Source of the DNA: Spirochaeta africana DSM 8902
GTDB lineage: Bacteria; Spirochaetota; Spirochaetia; DSM-27196; DSM-8902
Direction of reading: 5' to 3'
Assembly (NCBI RefSeq): GCF_000242595.2
Contig: NC_017098.1
Span: 1,612,001-1,676,000 of the forward strand
DNA: 64,000 nt
The position numbers and the translations under genes are program-made. The notes beneath the pieces are model-generated. The model saw nothing but the letters and a program-made list of their open reading frames with translations, did no database searches and was not told the DNA's origin. Numbering within the stretch: the stretch's first letter is position 1; every line of letters starts with the position of its first letter. Shown here piece by piece: positions 1 to 7,961 of this stretch.

Positions 1-1
1 G

Positions 2-1252
2 ATTCCGTCGGATGTGTGGCGCTTTTACCTCTATTACAACCGCCCGGAGAGCTCGGACTACATGTTTACCTGGGATGATTTCCTGAACAAGGTGAACGGG
101 GAGCTGATCGGGAACTTTTCCAATCTGGTGAACCGGACAATGACCTTTCTGTACAAGAACTTTGATGCGACGGTTCCTTCCGGTGATGAGCCGAGCGCGG
201 ATGCCGGCGGCTATACCGCCGAGCGCAGTGCCGAGTTCCAGGTCGAGGTGCGCCGGCTGCAGCAGGAGCTGACCGAGAAGCTGGAGTGGGCCGAGATCCG
301 CGATGCCTACCGGATGTTCTTCCAGCTGTGCGATCTGGGTAACCGGACCTTTCAGGCCAACGAGCCGTGGAAGAGCCGCAAGGAGGATCCGGCATCGGCC
401 GAGCGGCTGATGCGCGATCTGGTGATGCTGGTGCGGGATCTGGGGATCCTGGCCGAGCCGTTTACCCCGGATGCCTCGCAGCGGATTGCCGCGATGCTGG
501 GGCAGTCGGGCCTGAGCTGGGAGAACCTGGGCGATCCGCTGGCCGGTACCCGGATTGCCGAGCCGGAGATCCTGTTCCGCACCCTGGATCCCAAGCTGAT
601 CGGGGAGCTGCGCGAGCGCTTTTCCGGCAGCCAGAAGGAGCGGGCTGCGGCGGCGGCTGGTGTGGCTGCTGGTGGGGCCGGTGAGGCGGGCGCTACTGGT
701 AAGGCTGGCGGCGCCGGTGAGGCGGGCGCCGAGCCGGAGCTCCCGGTAGAGCAGCGGTTTGCGCAGCTGGTGGATCTGCGGGTAGCAGAGATTACCAAGG
801 TCGAGCAGCACCCGGAGGCCGACAAGCTGTACATCGAGGAGCTTGATGACGGCAGCGGCTCGGAGGAGCCGCGGATTATCGTGAGCGGGCTGAAGGGGCA
901 CTACACCCCCGAGGAGCTGCAGGGACAGAAGATTATCCTGGTGAACAACCTGAAGGCAGCCAAGCTGCGCGGGGTCAAGAGCCACGGGATGCTGCTGGCT
1001 GCCGACGGGCCGAACCCCGACGGCGAGGCGGTGGTGGATGTGGTGGTGTGTCCTGATGCCAGCCCGGGCGACCGGATTCTGGTTGAGGGATTCGAGGATG
1101 CCGCTGTGCCGGAGAAGAAGCTCAAGATCGACCAGTTCTTTGACCTGCCGATCCGGGTCGAGGACGGGGTGCTTATGGTCGGGAATGCCCGGCTTTTAAG
1201 CGGCGGCAACCCGATCACCCCGCGGGTGGTAAAAACCGGCGAGGTGGGATAA
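2..1252 (+). CDS. metG: Methionyl-tRNA synthetase, C-terminal part (5' truncated)
   Basis: The frame is open from the window edge, so the catalytic N-terminus with the HIGH and KMSKS motifs lies outside. What remains (about 416 residues) begins in the end of the Rossmann/anticodon-binding region (YYNRPES, then [15 protein letters not shown]) and continues through the helical anticodon-binding domain. A low-complexity Gly/Ala linker follows at about 645-735, then a C-terminal EMAP-II/Arc1p-like tRNA-binding OB-fold domain ([20 protein letters not shown], then GLKGHY and [15 protein letters not shown]). The enzyme charges tRNA-Met with methionine in the cytoplasm, and the OB domain usually helps dimerisation and tRNA capture. 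The linker contains a 17-bp direct repeat and resembles repeats in the next gene. No clear terminator follows; the next gene starts about 87 bases downstream. Confidence 0.95.
   Translation: MPSDVWRFYLYYNRPESSDYMFTWDDFLNKVNGELIGNFSNLVNRTMTFLYKNFDATVPSGDEPSADAGGYTAERSAEFQVEVRRLQQELTEKLEWAEIRDAYRMFFQLCDLGNRTFQANEPWKSRKEDPASAERLMRDLVMLVRDLGILAEPFTPDASQRIAAMLGQSGLSWENLGDPLAGTRIAEPEILFRTLDPKLIGELRERFSGSQKERAAAAAGVAAGGAGEAGATGKAGGAGEAGAEPELPVEQRFAQLVDLRVAEITKVEQHPEADKLYIEELDDGSGSEEPRIIVSGLKGHYTPEELQGQKIILVNNLKAAKLRGVKSHGMLLAADGPNPDGEAVVDVVVCPDASPGDRILVEGFEDAAVPEKKLKIDQFFDLPIRVEDGVLMVGNARLLSGGNPITPRVVKTGEVG
677..729 (+). repeat. 17-bp direct repeat in the metG linker
   Basis: The sequence gccggtgaggcgggcgc occurs at 677-693 and again at 713-729, a 36-base period. 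It encodes the GAGEAGA segments that separate the anticodon-binding domain from the tRNA-binding OB domain. Being in frame, gain or loss of a unit would only change linker length. Confidence 0.8.
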
Positions 1253-1339
1253 GTCCCGCGCGGCTGTCGGCGGTGATGCCGTGGTTTGCGGTGATGCCGG
1301 TGCGTGCGCGCGGTGGTAAATAGCATCGCGGGAGGATGC

Positions 1340-2836
1340 ATGAAGTGTGAATTTGTCGACGAGACCGCCTATGCAAGGGCGGTCTTGGCATATAAAGAGC
1401 GTTCGCCTCTCAGCCTGCCGCTGCTGCAAAGCAGCTGGTGGGGCCGGTTCAAGACGTTCTTCGGTTGGCAGCCGCTGTACTGTTTGATAGACGGCAATCC
1501 GCTGCTGGTGCTGCGTCGCGAGCTTATGCTGGGGCGCGAGATCTGGTACGTACCGTGGGGTTTCGGATGGCTGGCTGGTGGTGCCGGTGAAGCCGGTGGG
1601 GCTGGTGTGACCGGTGGGGCCGGTGGGGCCGGTGGGGCCGGTGTGGCCGGTGTGGCCGGTGTGGCCGGTGGGGCCGGTGGGGCCGGTGGGGCCGGTGGGG
1701 CCGGTGTGGCCGGTGGAGCCGGGGCGGCGATTCCAGTTGTTGCCAAGCGCCCGCCGGAACTGGCTGGAGCTGGCGAGGCCGCTGGTGCCGGAGTCGCGGT
1801 CGAACTCCAGGGCGAGACCGAGACCGACACCGACGCCGCGACCTCAGATACCGTTGGAGCTGGGGAGACCGGACAAACCGGCGGAGCGGTCGAGACTGCC
1901 GAGGCTGCAGTATCCGCCAGGGACGCTGTTCGTACGCTGCAGCGCGCTGCGCGCGAGGCTGGTATCCGTACCCGCCCGGTGTGTATACGCGTCGAGCTGC
2001 CGTTCGGTGTGGCTGATTACCAGCCCGATACCCCGGGCCTGGCAGTCGCTGCGGCAGGATTTGTCGATCCCCAGGCTACCATCCAGGTGCCGACCACGGT
2101 ACTGCTGGATCTGCGGCTGCCGTTCGATGAGATCACTGCTCAGATGAAGAAAAAGACCCGCTACAATATGCGGCTGGCCGAGAAAAAGGGCGTGACGGTG
2201 CGCCCTGCTGCCGATCAGGCGGATTTCGATCGCTGGTACGCGATGTACCTCGAGACGGCCGAGCGCGACGGGATTGCGATCCACAGCCGGGAGTACTACC
2301 TGACTTTTCTGCGTCTGGCCAGTCAGGGATCGGGGTTAGCACCGGCTGCCGGGGACACCGGTGCTGCCGGTACTGCCTGTCAGACCGGCGCCACCGACAA
2401 GGCTGGTCTGGCCATCCAGCAAGCCCCCCTGTCGGCAAGCAAGGATGCCCCCGAGGTCCAGCTGCTGCTGGCAGAGCACGAGGGTGATCTGCTGGCCGGG
2501 ATAATTGTGGCGCAGTACGACGGTATGGCTACCTACATGTACGGGGCTTCCAGCAATCACAAGCGCAATCTGATGCCGGCCTATCTGCTGCAGGGCGAGG
2601 CCATCCGGCAGGCGCAGGCAGCGGGCTGCCACAGCTACGATTTTCTGGGGATCCCGCCGACGGCAGATCCTGCCGATGCCATGCATGGCTTGTTCCGCTT
2701 CAAGACCGGGTTCGGCGGGCGGATTGTACGACGTTATGGTGCTGGTGATGTGCCGGTGCGGCGGGGGTTGTATCTGGGGTGGCGTCTGGCCGAGCGGGCA
2801 CGCCGCTGGTACTACCTGTCGTTTCGCAAACGCTGA
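1340..2836 (+). CDS. FemAB/FemX-like aminoacyl- or acyl-transferase with Gly-Ala repeat insert
   Basis: The first in-frame start is at 1304, but the ATG at 1340 has GGAGG four bases upstream, so I place the start there (498 residues). The C-terminal half carries the FemAB/BioF2-like GNAT signature: [17 protein letters not shown], then [16 protein letters not shown], and later [21 protein letters not shown] and FRFKTGFGG. Family members add amino acids from aminoacyl-tRNA to the lipid II or peptidoglycan stem peptide. The N-terminal half is interrupted at about residues 81-128 by sixteen (G/V/E)-(A/T)-G tripeptides, and by a second low-complexity stretch at about residues 335-360. Transfer of an amino acid to a cross-bridge fits the convergent murD neighbour, but substrate and donor are inferred from the family only. 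Confidence 0.75.
   Translation: MKCEFVDETAYARAVLAYKERSPLSLPLLQSSWWGRFKTFFGWQPLYCLIDGNPLLVLRRELMLGREIWYVPWGFGWLAGGAGEAGGAGVTGGAGGAGGAGVAGVAGVAGGAGGAGGAGGAGVAGGAGAAIPVVAKRPPELAGAGEAAGAGVAVELQGETETDTDAATSDTVGAGETGQTGGAVETAEAAVSARDAVRTLQRAAREAGIRTRPVCIRVELPFGVADYQPDTPGLAVAAAGFVDPQATIQVPTTVLLDLRLPFDEITAQMKKKTRYNMRLAEKKGVTVRPAADQADFDRWYAMYLETAERDGIAIHSREYYLTFLRLASQGSGLAPAAGDTGAAGTACQTGATDKAGLAIQQAPLSASKDAPEVQLLLAEHEGDLLAGIIVAQYDGMATYMYGASSNHKRNLMPAYLLQGEAIRQAQAAGCHSYDFLGIPPTADPADAMHGLFRFKTGFGGRIVRRYGAGDVPVRRGLYLGWRLAERARRWYYLSFRKR
1580..1723 (+). repeat. 9-bp tandem repeat array encoding (G/V)-A-G tripeptides
   Basis: About sixteen copies of a 9-base unit related to gccggtggg/gccggtgtg run in frame through the FemAB-like gene. 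Most units differ only at one or two positions of the first codon (ggg/gtg/gaa). Length change would not shift the frame. The other plus-strand frame reads GPV/WPV repeats and is not a gene. Confidence 0.9.
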
Positions 2837-2911
2837 ACCGGCAGCCGCGGGTGCGCCCGACGCGATGGAATGGCCGGGTGCGACCGGTGTTCAGCCCGTG
2901 TGCGGCGTGCG

Positions 2912-2959
2912 CCCGGCATATCGGCTGCCCGCCGCAGCATGTGCAGCGGGTATGCCGGG
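2912..2959. terminator. Long GC-rich stem-loop between convergent genes
   Basis: The arm cccggcata (2912-2920) pairs with tatgccggg (2951-2959), and an inner cccgc (2928-2932) pairs with gcggg (2946-2950). It sits in the 130-base space between the ends of the FemAB-like gene and murD, where a bidirectional terminator is expected. No run of T follows on either strand, so intrinsic termination is not certain. Confidence 0.4.
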
Positions 2960-2966
2960 TCGGGTT

Positions 2967-4361
2967 TCAGCTGCCATCCTGATCGAGCCAGGTCTGTGCC
3001 AGGGCGCGGAACTGATTCCCGCGATCAAACTCATTCTGAAACATATTGAACGATGCTGCACCGGGAGACAGTACCACTGCCGAGGGTTCTTCCAGGGATT
3101 GCGCCTGTTCCATAGCATACTGAAAGGCCGCCTCCAGGTTGTCATACAGGGTGTCGTTGCAGTCGGGCAGCAGGGCGGCAATACGCTCGCTGGCGCTGCC
3201 GGCCAGCAGGACAAGTTTGTGACAGTGCTGGTGAATCTCGCGAAACTCATCCAGCTCCAGCTCCTTGTCGGCGCCGCCGGCGATCAGGATGACAGGGCGT
3301 TTGAGTGAGCGTACCGTAGCCAGGGTTGCTGTCGGGATGGTCGCGGCGGTGTCGTTGTACAGGGCGATGCGGTTGCGTTCACCCAGTAGCTCCATCCGAT
3401 GGGGTATGCCGCTGAACCGGCTCAGGCCTTCACGGATGCTGCGGGCAGGTATGCCAAAGGCACGCAGGGCAACTGCTGCTGACAGCAGATTGATCCGCGG
3501 CCCGGCATAGGGGGTTTCGGTCGGCACTACCTCCTCGCACTTTACCGTGATGCTGCAGTAGCCGCGGGTATCCTTGAGGTAGCCGCCAACCAGATCGGCG
3601 CGCGGTCCGCTGCCGCAAATATACAGGCAGCGGGCGGCGGTTGCCGCGGTAAATCGTGGGGTTACCGGGTCGTCGGCGGGCAGGATGGCAAAGCCGTCGG
3701 GCTGCTGATGCGCACAGATCAGCTGCTTGTCGCGAATATAGGGCTCCATGCTGCCGTAGTAATCCTGGTGGTCTCGCATCATATTCGTTAAGATCGATAT
3801 AGCCGGGGTAAACCGCCAGCCATCCTGCCAGGATGCGGTCAGCGGCAGATCGCCAAGCTGAAAGGAGGACAGCTCCAGCACCACCGGGTCATCAGCGGTA
3901 AGCTCCGCCAGAAACCCCAGTGGACTGGTGGTGATGTTGCCGCCCAGGCGGCTGCCGGGATAGCTGTGGCTCAGCACGGCATGCACCGCCGATGCGGTAG
4001 TGGATTTGCCCTTGCTGCCGGTAACCGCGATTACCGGTCCGGGGCATTCCTGCAGAAACATGCTGATATCGGTTTCTATGGCCCTGGCCAGCTGCAGATA
4101 GCGATTGGTGCGGCGCACAGCCGGATTCTTGATAACCAGGTCAGCATCCCGGAAATCCTGGTCGCGGTGTTCGCCGAGTACAAAACGGATGGGCAGGTCG
4201 CGCAGCTGGGCGATCGAGTCTGCAAGCTCGTCGGCACTGCGCAGGTCGGTAACGGTTACCTCGGCACCGCGCTCGGCGCAGAACCGGGCACTGGCAATGC
4301 CGCCGCCGTGCAGTCCCAGCCCCATAACGGTAACCTTGCGGGATTCAAGTTTAACTCCCAA
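2967..4361 (-). CDS. murD: UDP-N-acetylmuramoyl-alanine--glutamate ligase (MurD)
   Basis: Cytoplasmic Mur ligase adding glutamate to UDP-MurNAc-Ala. With the TTG start at 4361 (AAGGAG seven bases upstream) the product has 464 residues, normal for MurD. Visible are an N-terminal Rossmann segment (VMGLGLHGGG), the ATP P-loop VTGSKGKST at 113-121, NMMRDHQDYYG near 193 with the likely carbamylated Lys at about 212, and PHRMELLG near 320. The motif usually written NDSKATN reads NDTAATIP at 336-343, so the substrate-contacting lysine position is Ala. The gene overlaps the end of the upstream unknown gene by 11 bases, implying co-transcription. An ATG at 4388 upstream is possible but lacks a ribosome-binding site. 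Confidence 0.92.
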   Translation of the reverse strand: MGVKLESRKVTVMGLGLHGGGIASARFCAERGAEVTVTDLRSADELADSIAQLRDLPIRFVLGEHRDQDFRDADLVIKNPAVRRTNRYLQLARAIETDISMFLQECPGPVIAVTGSKGKSTTASAVHAVLSHSYPGSRLGGNITTSPLGFLAELTADDPVVLELSSFQLGDLPLTASWQDGWRFTPAISILTNMMRDHQDYYGSMEPYIRDKQLICAHQQPDGFAILPADDPVTPRFTAATAARCLYICGSGPRADLVGGYLKDTRGYCSITVKCEEVVPTETPYAGPRINLLSAAVALRAFGIPARSIREGLSRFSGIPHRMELLGERNRIALYNDTAATIPTATLATVRSLKRPVILIAGGADKELELDEFREIHQHCHKLVLLAGSASERIAALLPDCNDTLYDNLEAAFQYAMEQAQSLEEPSAVVLSPGAASFNMFQNEFDRGNQFRALAQTWLDQDGS

Positions 4362-5361
4362 CGAGAAACTCCTTCTGATCACGATCATTCAGATACGGGG
4401 TGATGCTAACATGTTTCCAGAAATCTATCCATTCCTGCGGCACCTGTTGTCGCAGCTCCTCGAACAGCGGCAGCTTCTCGGAAAACTCGCTGCCGCGCAG
4501 CTGTTCCTGGATTGCCGGTATGTGCGGCTGCAGAAAGTCCAGGGCTGCGGCGGCAAAGCTGGTCGCGGTACCGAGCCGCTCAGGCTGCAGGGGATTCAGG
4601 ATGGTGTGGGCAACGGTGCGGTAGCGGCAGGTAACCGGATAGAACGGGTACATCCGCCGGCCCGCCGGGAGAAAGAGTTTGCTGAAGAACCTGGTAAGGT
4701 CGCGATCCATCCAGATCCCCTGTTGAAAGTAGCCTCGCCCGGTTTCGCCAATCCAGGTGTCATCGATCGCCTGGTCAACACGGATTGCGCTGGCAGCAGT
4801 GCCGGTAGTGCCGGCGGGGGCAGTGCTGGCGGCGCCGCCAGCCCCAGCGCCGCCAGCCGGCGGTTCGGACAGCGGAAGGAGATCGGCCTCCAGGTAGATG
4901 CGATTGCTGCGGTAGGAGGGGTAGCGATCGTTGCTTCCTTCGGCAGTCGGCTGGTGTTCGTTGGGGCGAAAGGCAAGGTCAATGCGCAGCAGGTACAGCC
5001 AGGCGCGTCCGGCATGCCAGGTAATCCGGTAGAAACTGGCTATCAGGGGTTCCGCTGGCGAGAAGAAATACTGCAGCCCGTGGAGCAGCGACGGGGCGAT
5101 TTGCGAGATATTCTCGATGGCGGTAACCAACGGCTGCCGCAGTCCGGCATCGGGTAGATTACGCTGGATATCATGATGCAGCGGGAGCGAGGGGAAATCC
5201 AGGCTGTCAGATTCCGGCAGCAGCAGGCAGAACTCCTCATTCTGGGTGAAGATCGACTTGAAGGAGCTGTCCGCGCCCGCCCCGGTACCAGCTTCAGGCA
5301 GTAAAGACTCAATCTCCGGCAGTCGATTGCCGAGAGGAAACTGTGCGCGCGTTGCTTCCAT
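4351..5361 (-). CDS. Hypothetical protein upstream of murD
   Basis: I do not recognise the family. With the ATG at 5361 the product has 336 residues and no evident signal peptide or membrane helix. It is rich in aromatic residues (for example FYRITWHAGRAWLYLLRIDL). A low-complexity Gly/Ala/Thr stretch lies near residues 178-200 (PPAGGAGAGGAAS), of the same flavour as those in metG and the FemAB-like gene. In-frame GTG (5418) and ATG (5403) starts exist further upstream, but a TATAGT hexamer at 5368-5373 just before 5361 argues for the shorter, possibly leaderless form. It overlaps murD by 11 bases and is probably in the same operon. Function unknown. Confidence 0.7.
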   Translation of the reverse strand: MEATRAQFPLGNRLPEIESLLPEAGTGAGADSSFKSIFTQNEEFCLLLPESDSLDFPSLPLHHDIQRNLPDAGLRQPLVTAIENISQIAPSLLHGLQYFFSPAEPLIASFYRITWHAGRAWLYLLRIDLAFRPNEHQPTAEGSNDRYPSYRSNRIYLEADLLPLSEPPAGGAGAGGAASTAPAGTTGTAASAIRVDQAIDDTWIGETGRGYFQQGIWMDRDLTRFFSKLFLPAGRRMYPFYPVTCRYRTVAHTILNPLQPERLGTATSFAAAALDFLQPHIPAIQEQLRGSEFSEKLPLFEELRQQVPQEWIDFWKHVSITPYLNDRDQKEFLVGS

Positions 5362-5367
5362 GTACAG

Positions 5368-5397
5368 ACTATACTCAAAACCGGATTCACTCGCCAA
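5368..5397 (-). promoter_or_regulatory. Candidate sigma-70 promoter for the unknown gene and murD
   Basis: On the minus strand TTGGCG (5392-5397), an 18-base spacer and TATAGT (5368-5373) precede the ATG at 5361 by only six bases. Transcription would begin at or next to the start codon. No Shine-Dalgarno sequence is present. Confidence 0.4.
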
Positions 5398-5443
5398 TTG
5401 CATCGGCGCTGCAAACACAGTATTCTGAAAGGAAGGGGTAGAT

Positions 5444-6538
5444 ATGCGGGTTCAGCGACTGGTAATTGTGCTTATTCTGGTGTCTGCTGCAGCGGCAGCC
5501 GCCGAGTCACCGTTTGCGGTGATTACTCATATAGAGGGCAGCGAGATTGCGGTGTTTCGCCAGGCACAGCCGGCGGTCTACCGCCCTGGCCAGCAGCAGC
5601 TTGTGGGCGCCCCGGTATTTGCCGGCGATGTACTCCAGACAGCTGACGATTCCTACCTCGAGATTCAACTGTATCCTGCTGGCGACACGGTCAGCGTTTT
5701 TGGCGGCAGCAGTATCGAGGTTCGCGAGCTGGGCTCACAGCCGCGTATGCGGCTGAACTATGGCAGTCTGAGGCTCAGGGCCACGGATGACCAGGCGGGC
5801 CCGCTGGTGGCCGTTCAGGCTGGTCAGGCGCGACTTGAGCTGGATTCAGGTGATGTTTATGTCTCATATCGCCTGCCTGCCGGCGCCCCTGCCGGGATCT
5901 CGGTTGTGCTGGAGGTGGCCGTCGCCGACGGCAGTGCCAGTTTGCAGGGCTCTGTCGATCCCGATCAGCCGGCGACGCAGGTTGACATCGCGGCAGGGCA
6001 GCAGCTGCAGCTGGGTCTGCGTGGGTCCGGTACAGCCGGCCAGGCCGAGATCCTGTCAGAGGGGACCATCGATGACGACCTGCGTGGATTTCTGGAGAGT
6101 ACCCCGCTGCAGGGCCGTACCGCCGCGGCCGGACAGGTGCATCAGCAGTTTGTTTTGCTGGACTACATCGAGGTACTCCGGCTCAATCCGCGAGCGCTGC
6201 CCTCACGGCAGCTTGCTTCCCCCTCTGCACCCGGACAGCAGCGAACCGCACAGGTCAGTGACACCGGGCTGGCTGAAAGAACCGTTACCTACACCCCGCC
6301 GGAACAGCTGTTCTTTACCCCGAACCCCGGTCTGCAGGGCGCTGGTACCGGCTTGTTTGCGGTTGGTGCGATTACCGAGGTGCTCGGGCTGACCCTGCTG
6401 GTATTCGGCGACAGCCTGCTGTCCAGCGCCATCCCCAATCAAACCGCCCGCCAGGGACTGACCTACGGCATGGTACTCGGCGGCGGGGTAATCATGGGGG
6501 TAGGCACCGGGATGTTTTTTCTCAGCTTTGGTCTCTGA
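5444..6538 (+). CDS. Exported FecR-domain membrane protein
   Basis: The 364-residue product starts with a signal peptide (hydrophobic LVIVLILVSAAAAAA, probable cleavage before ESPF). A FecR-type domain follows at about residues 25-130 (ITHIEGSEIAVFR, FAGDVLQTADDSYLEIQLYP, GGSSIEVREL, LRLRATD). Two glycine-rich hydrophobic segments near the C-terminus (about 300-325 and 340-362) look membrane-embedded. The start has a strong AAGGAAGGGG site. FecR domains occur in periplasmic signal transducers, but no sigma factor or FecI-like gene is nearby, so here it may be a structural or ligand-binding envelope protein. Its 3' end overlaps the convergent neighbour by 17 bases. A second FecR-domain protein occurs later in the window, fused to an outer-membrane barrel. 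Confidence 0.75.
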   Translation: MRVQRLVIVLILVSAAAAAAESPFAVITHIEGSEIAVFRQAQPAVYRPGQQQLVGAPVFAGDVLQTADDSYLEIQLYPAGDTVSVFGGSSIEVRELGSQPRMRLNYGSLRLRATDDQAGPLVAVQAGQARLELDSGDVYVSYRLPAGAPAGISVVLEVAVADGSASLQGSVDPDQPATQVDIAAGQQLQLGLRGSGTAGQAEILSEGTIDDDLRGFLESTPLQGRTAAAGQVHQQFVLLDYIEVLRLNPRALPSRQLASPSAPGQQRTAQVSDTGLAERTVTYTPPEQLFFTPNPGLQGAGTGLFAVGAITEVLGLTLLVFGDSLLSSAIPNQTARQGLTYGMVLGGGVIMGVGTGMFFLSFGL

Positions 6539-7961
6539 CCTGGTGATCCCTGAGTTCCAGGATCTCCAGCTGCTCGATTTCCAGGGTGTCGATCTCGGCA
6601 ATCTTCCAGCCGCTGCGGGTATTCTCCAGGGTAATCCGGTCCTGTCTGCGGATCCGCTCAACCTCGGGCCCCCGCTGATCATCGAAGGCGTCCTGCGGGT
6701 CGCCGCCCAGATATGGCCCCCACTTCTCGAACACTGCCTCGAATTCTGCCTGCTGTTCATCTACAAACAACTCGGTCACCGTCAGATCGGATATGCCGTA
6801 GATGGTCTGGGTTTCGCCCAGCGGCGGCGCTGATTCAGCCAGGAATTCCTCCGGGGTTATAACGCCCGGGCGAAAGGTGTAGCCTAACTGGATGCTGTTG
6901 TTCAGGTACATCTGCATTACCTCACGGATCTCGCGCGATGCCGTCCGGCCAACGGTCAATTCATCCATTTCCAGATGATCCAGGCTGTTAAACCCGGCGT
7001 AGTAGCCCTCTATTACCTGTTGCGGGCTCCATGTCGCGTAGTCCGGGGTTTCGCTGGAGTCGGTCAGGCGGGTAGTGAACAGCATGCCAATCAGTACCGC
7101 AATCCCGATTGCCAGCATCCAGTGTACCTTGTAGCGCTCCAGTCCAGCCTTGATCCGGTGTTTTTGCAGGCGCTTTCGCCGCTCGTCGGCAAGCTCCGGC
7201 TTCGGCCGCGGCGGGAACTGCAGCCGACCCTCGGCATGCAGCTCGATCAGGCGTTCTATAATTCCCTGCAGAGCAGCATTGTCCGGCATTCGCTCTGCCG
7301 GTTTTACCAGTCCCTGGGAAATCGCTGCAGAGAGCTCATCATCCAGGTCGGGCTGGTACAGCTGCGGCGGCAGTACATCGTAGTAACTCAGCAGATTGGT
7401 GCGTTCCAGACTGGATTCGGCTGGAAAGGGGGCTTCGCTGCAGATCAGGTGGTAGATCAGACTCAGCACCGCAAAGCCGCTGCGGGTCTGTCGGGTGCTG
7501 CATTCGGGGTGGGACAGAACCTCTACCTCGTGCAGGGCTGCCTCCGGCGAGAGATAGGAGTGGATGGTGTCGGCCACCCGCTGCGGTACAAACAGTACCC
7601 CGCCGTCATCCAGCAGCAGCACCGACCGGAATGAGAGCGGCGGCAGTGAAAGGTTGCTGTTTTCGGCGGTCGTAAGGGCAGACTGCAGCCGGGCTATCGC
7701 CTGCAGGGCCTGTTGCGGCGGCTGTGACAGCACCGCTCCCAGCGGCATCCCGGTGTAATGGTCCCCGTACAGATATACCTCGCCATCGATGGTCTGCCAG
7801 CCCCGGGCCTTCCAGACCTGAACCCGGTCGCCGATTACGACATAGCCCTGCGGCAAGCCGTCCTGATACATCTTCTGGATTCCCTTGGCCCCGGACTGCA
7901 TGCCGGTGCGGATGGCCAGAAACGATCCCTGGTCCCGTTCTATGGTGATGAAATCGCTCAT
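6522..7961 (-). CDS. Membrane protein with pseudokinase-like N-terminal region
   Basis: The ATG at 7961 overlaps the rqcH stop by four bases (ATGA) and has GGAG five bases upstream, giving 479 residues. A longer frame reaching 8321 is an antisense-like extension inside rqcH. A cytoplasmic region of about 280 residues contains SFRSVLLLDDGGVLFVPQ and SGFAVLSLIYHLICSEAPF, which loosely recall the catalytic-loop/DFG region and helix F of protein kinases. A DFG motif and the HRD catalytic Asp are absent. A basic stretch and one membrane helix (MLAIGIAVLIGMLF) are followed by an acidic extracytoplasmic domain of about 165 residues. The order resembles receptor kinases, but this is an inference. Coupled to rqcH, folC and hisD. 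Confidence 0.55.
   Translation of the reverse strand: MSDFITIERDQGSFLAIRTGMQSGAKGIQKMYQDGLPQGYVVIGDRVQVWKARGWQTIDGEVYLYGDHYTGMPLGAVLSQPPQQALQAIARLQSALTTAENSNLSLPPLSFRSVLLLDDGGVLFVPQRVADTIHSYLSPEAALHEVEVLSHPECSTRQTRSGFAVLSLIYHLICSEAPFPAESSLERTNLLSYYDVLPPQLYQPDLDDELSAAISQGLVKPAERMPDNAALQGIIERLIELHAEGRLQFPPRPKPELADERRKRLQKHRIKAGLERYKVHWMLAIGIAVLIGMLFTTRLTDSSETPDYATWSPQQVIEGYYAGFNSLDHLEMDELTVGRTASREIREVMQMYLNNSIQLGYTFRPGVITPEEFLAESAPPLGETQTIYGISDLTVTELFVDEQQAEFEAVFEKWGPYLGGDPQDAFDDQRGPEVERIRRQDRITLENTRSGWKIAEIDTLEIEQLEILELRDHQVRDQS

Noticed and set aside
1614-2147. Plus-strand frame coding GPV/WPV repeats
   Set aside because: It is the alternative reading of the 9-bp array in the FemAB-like gene and has no start signal.
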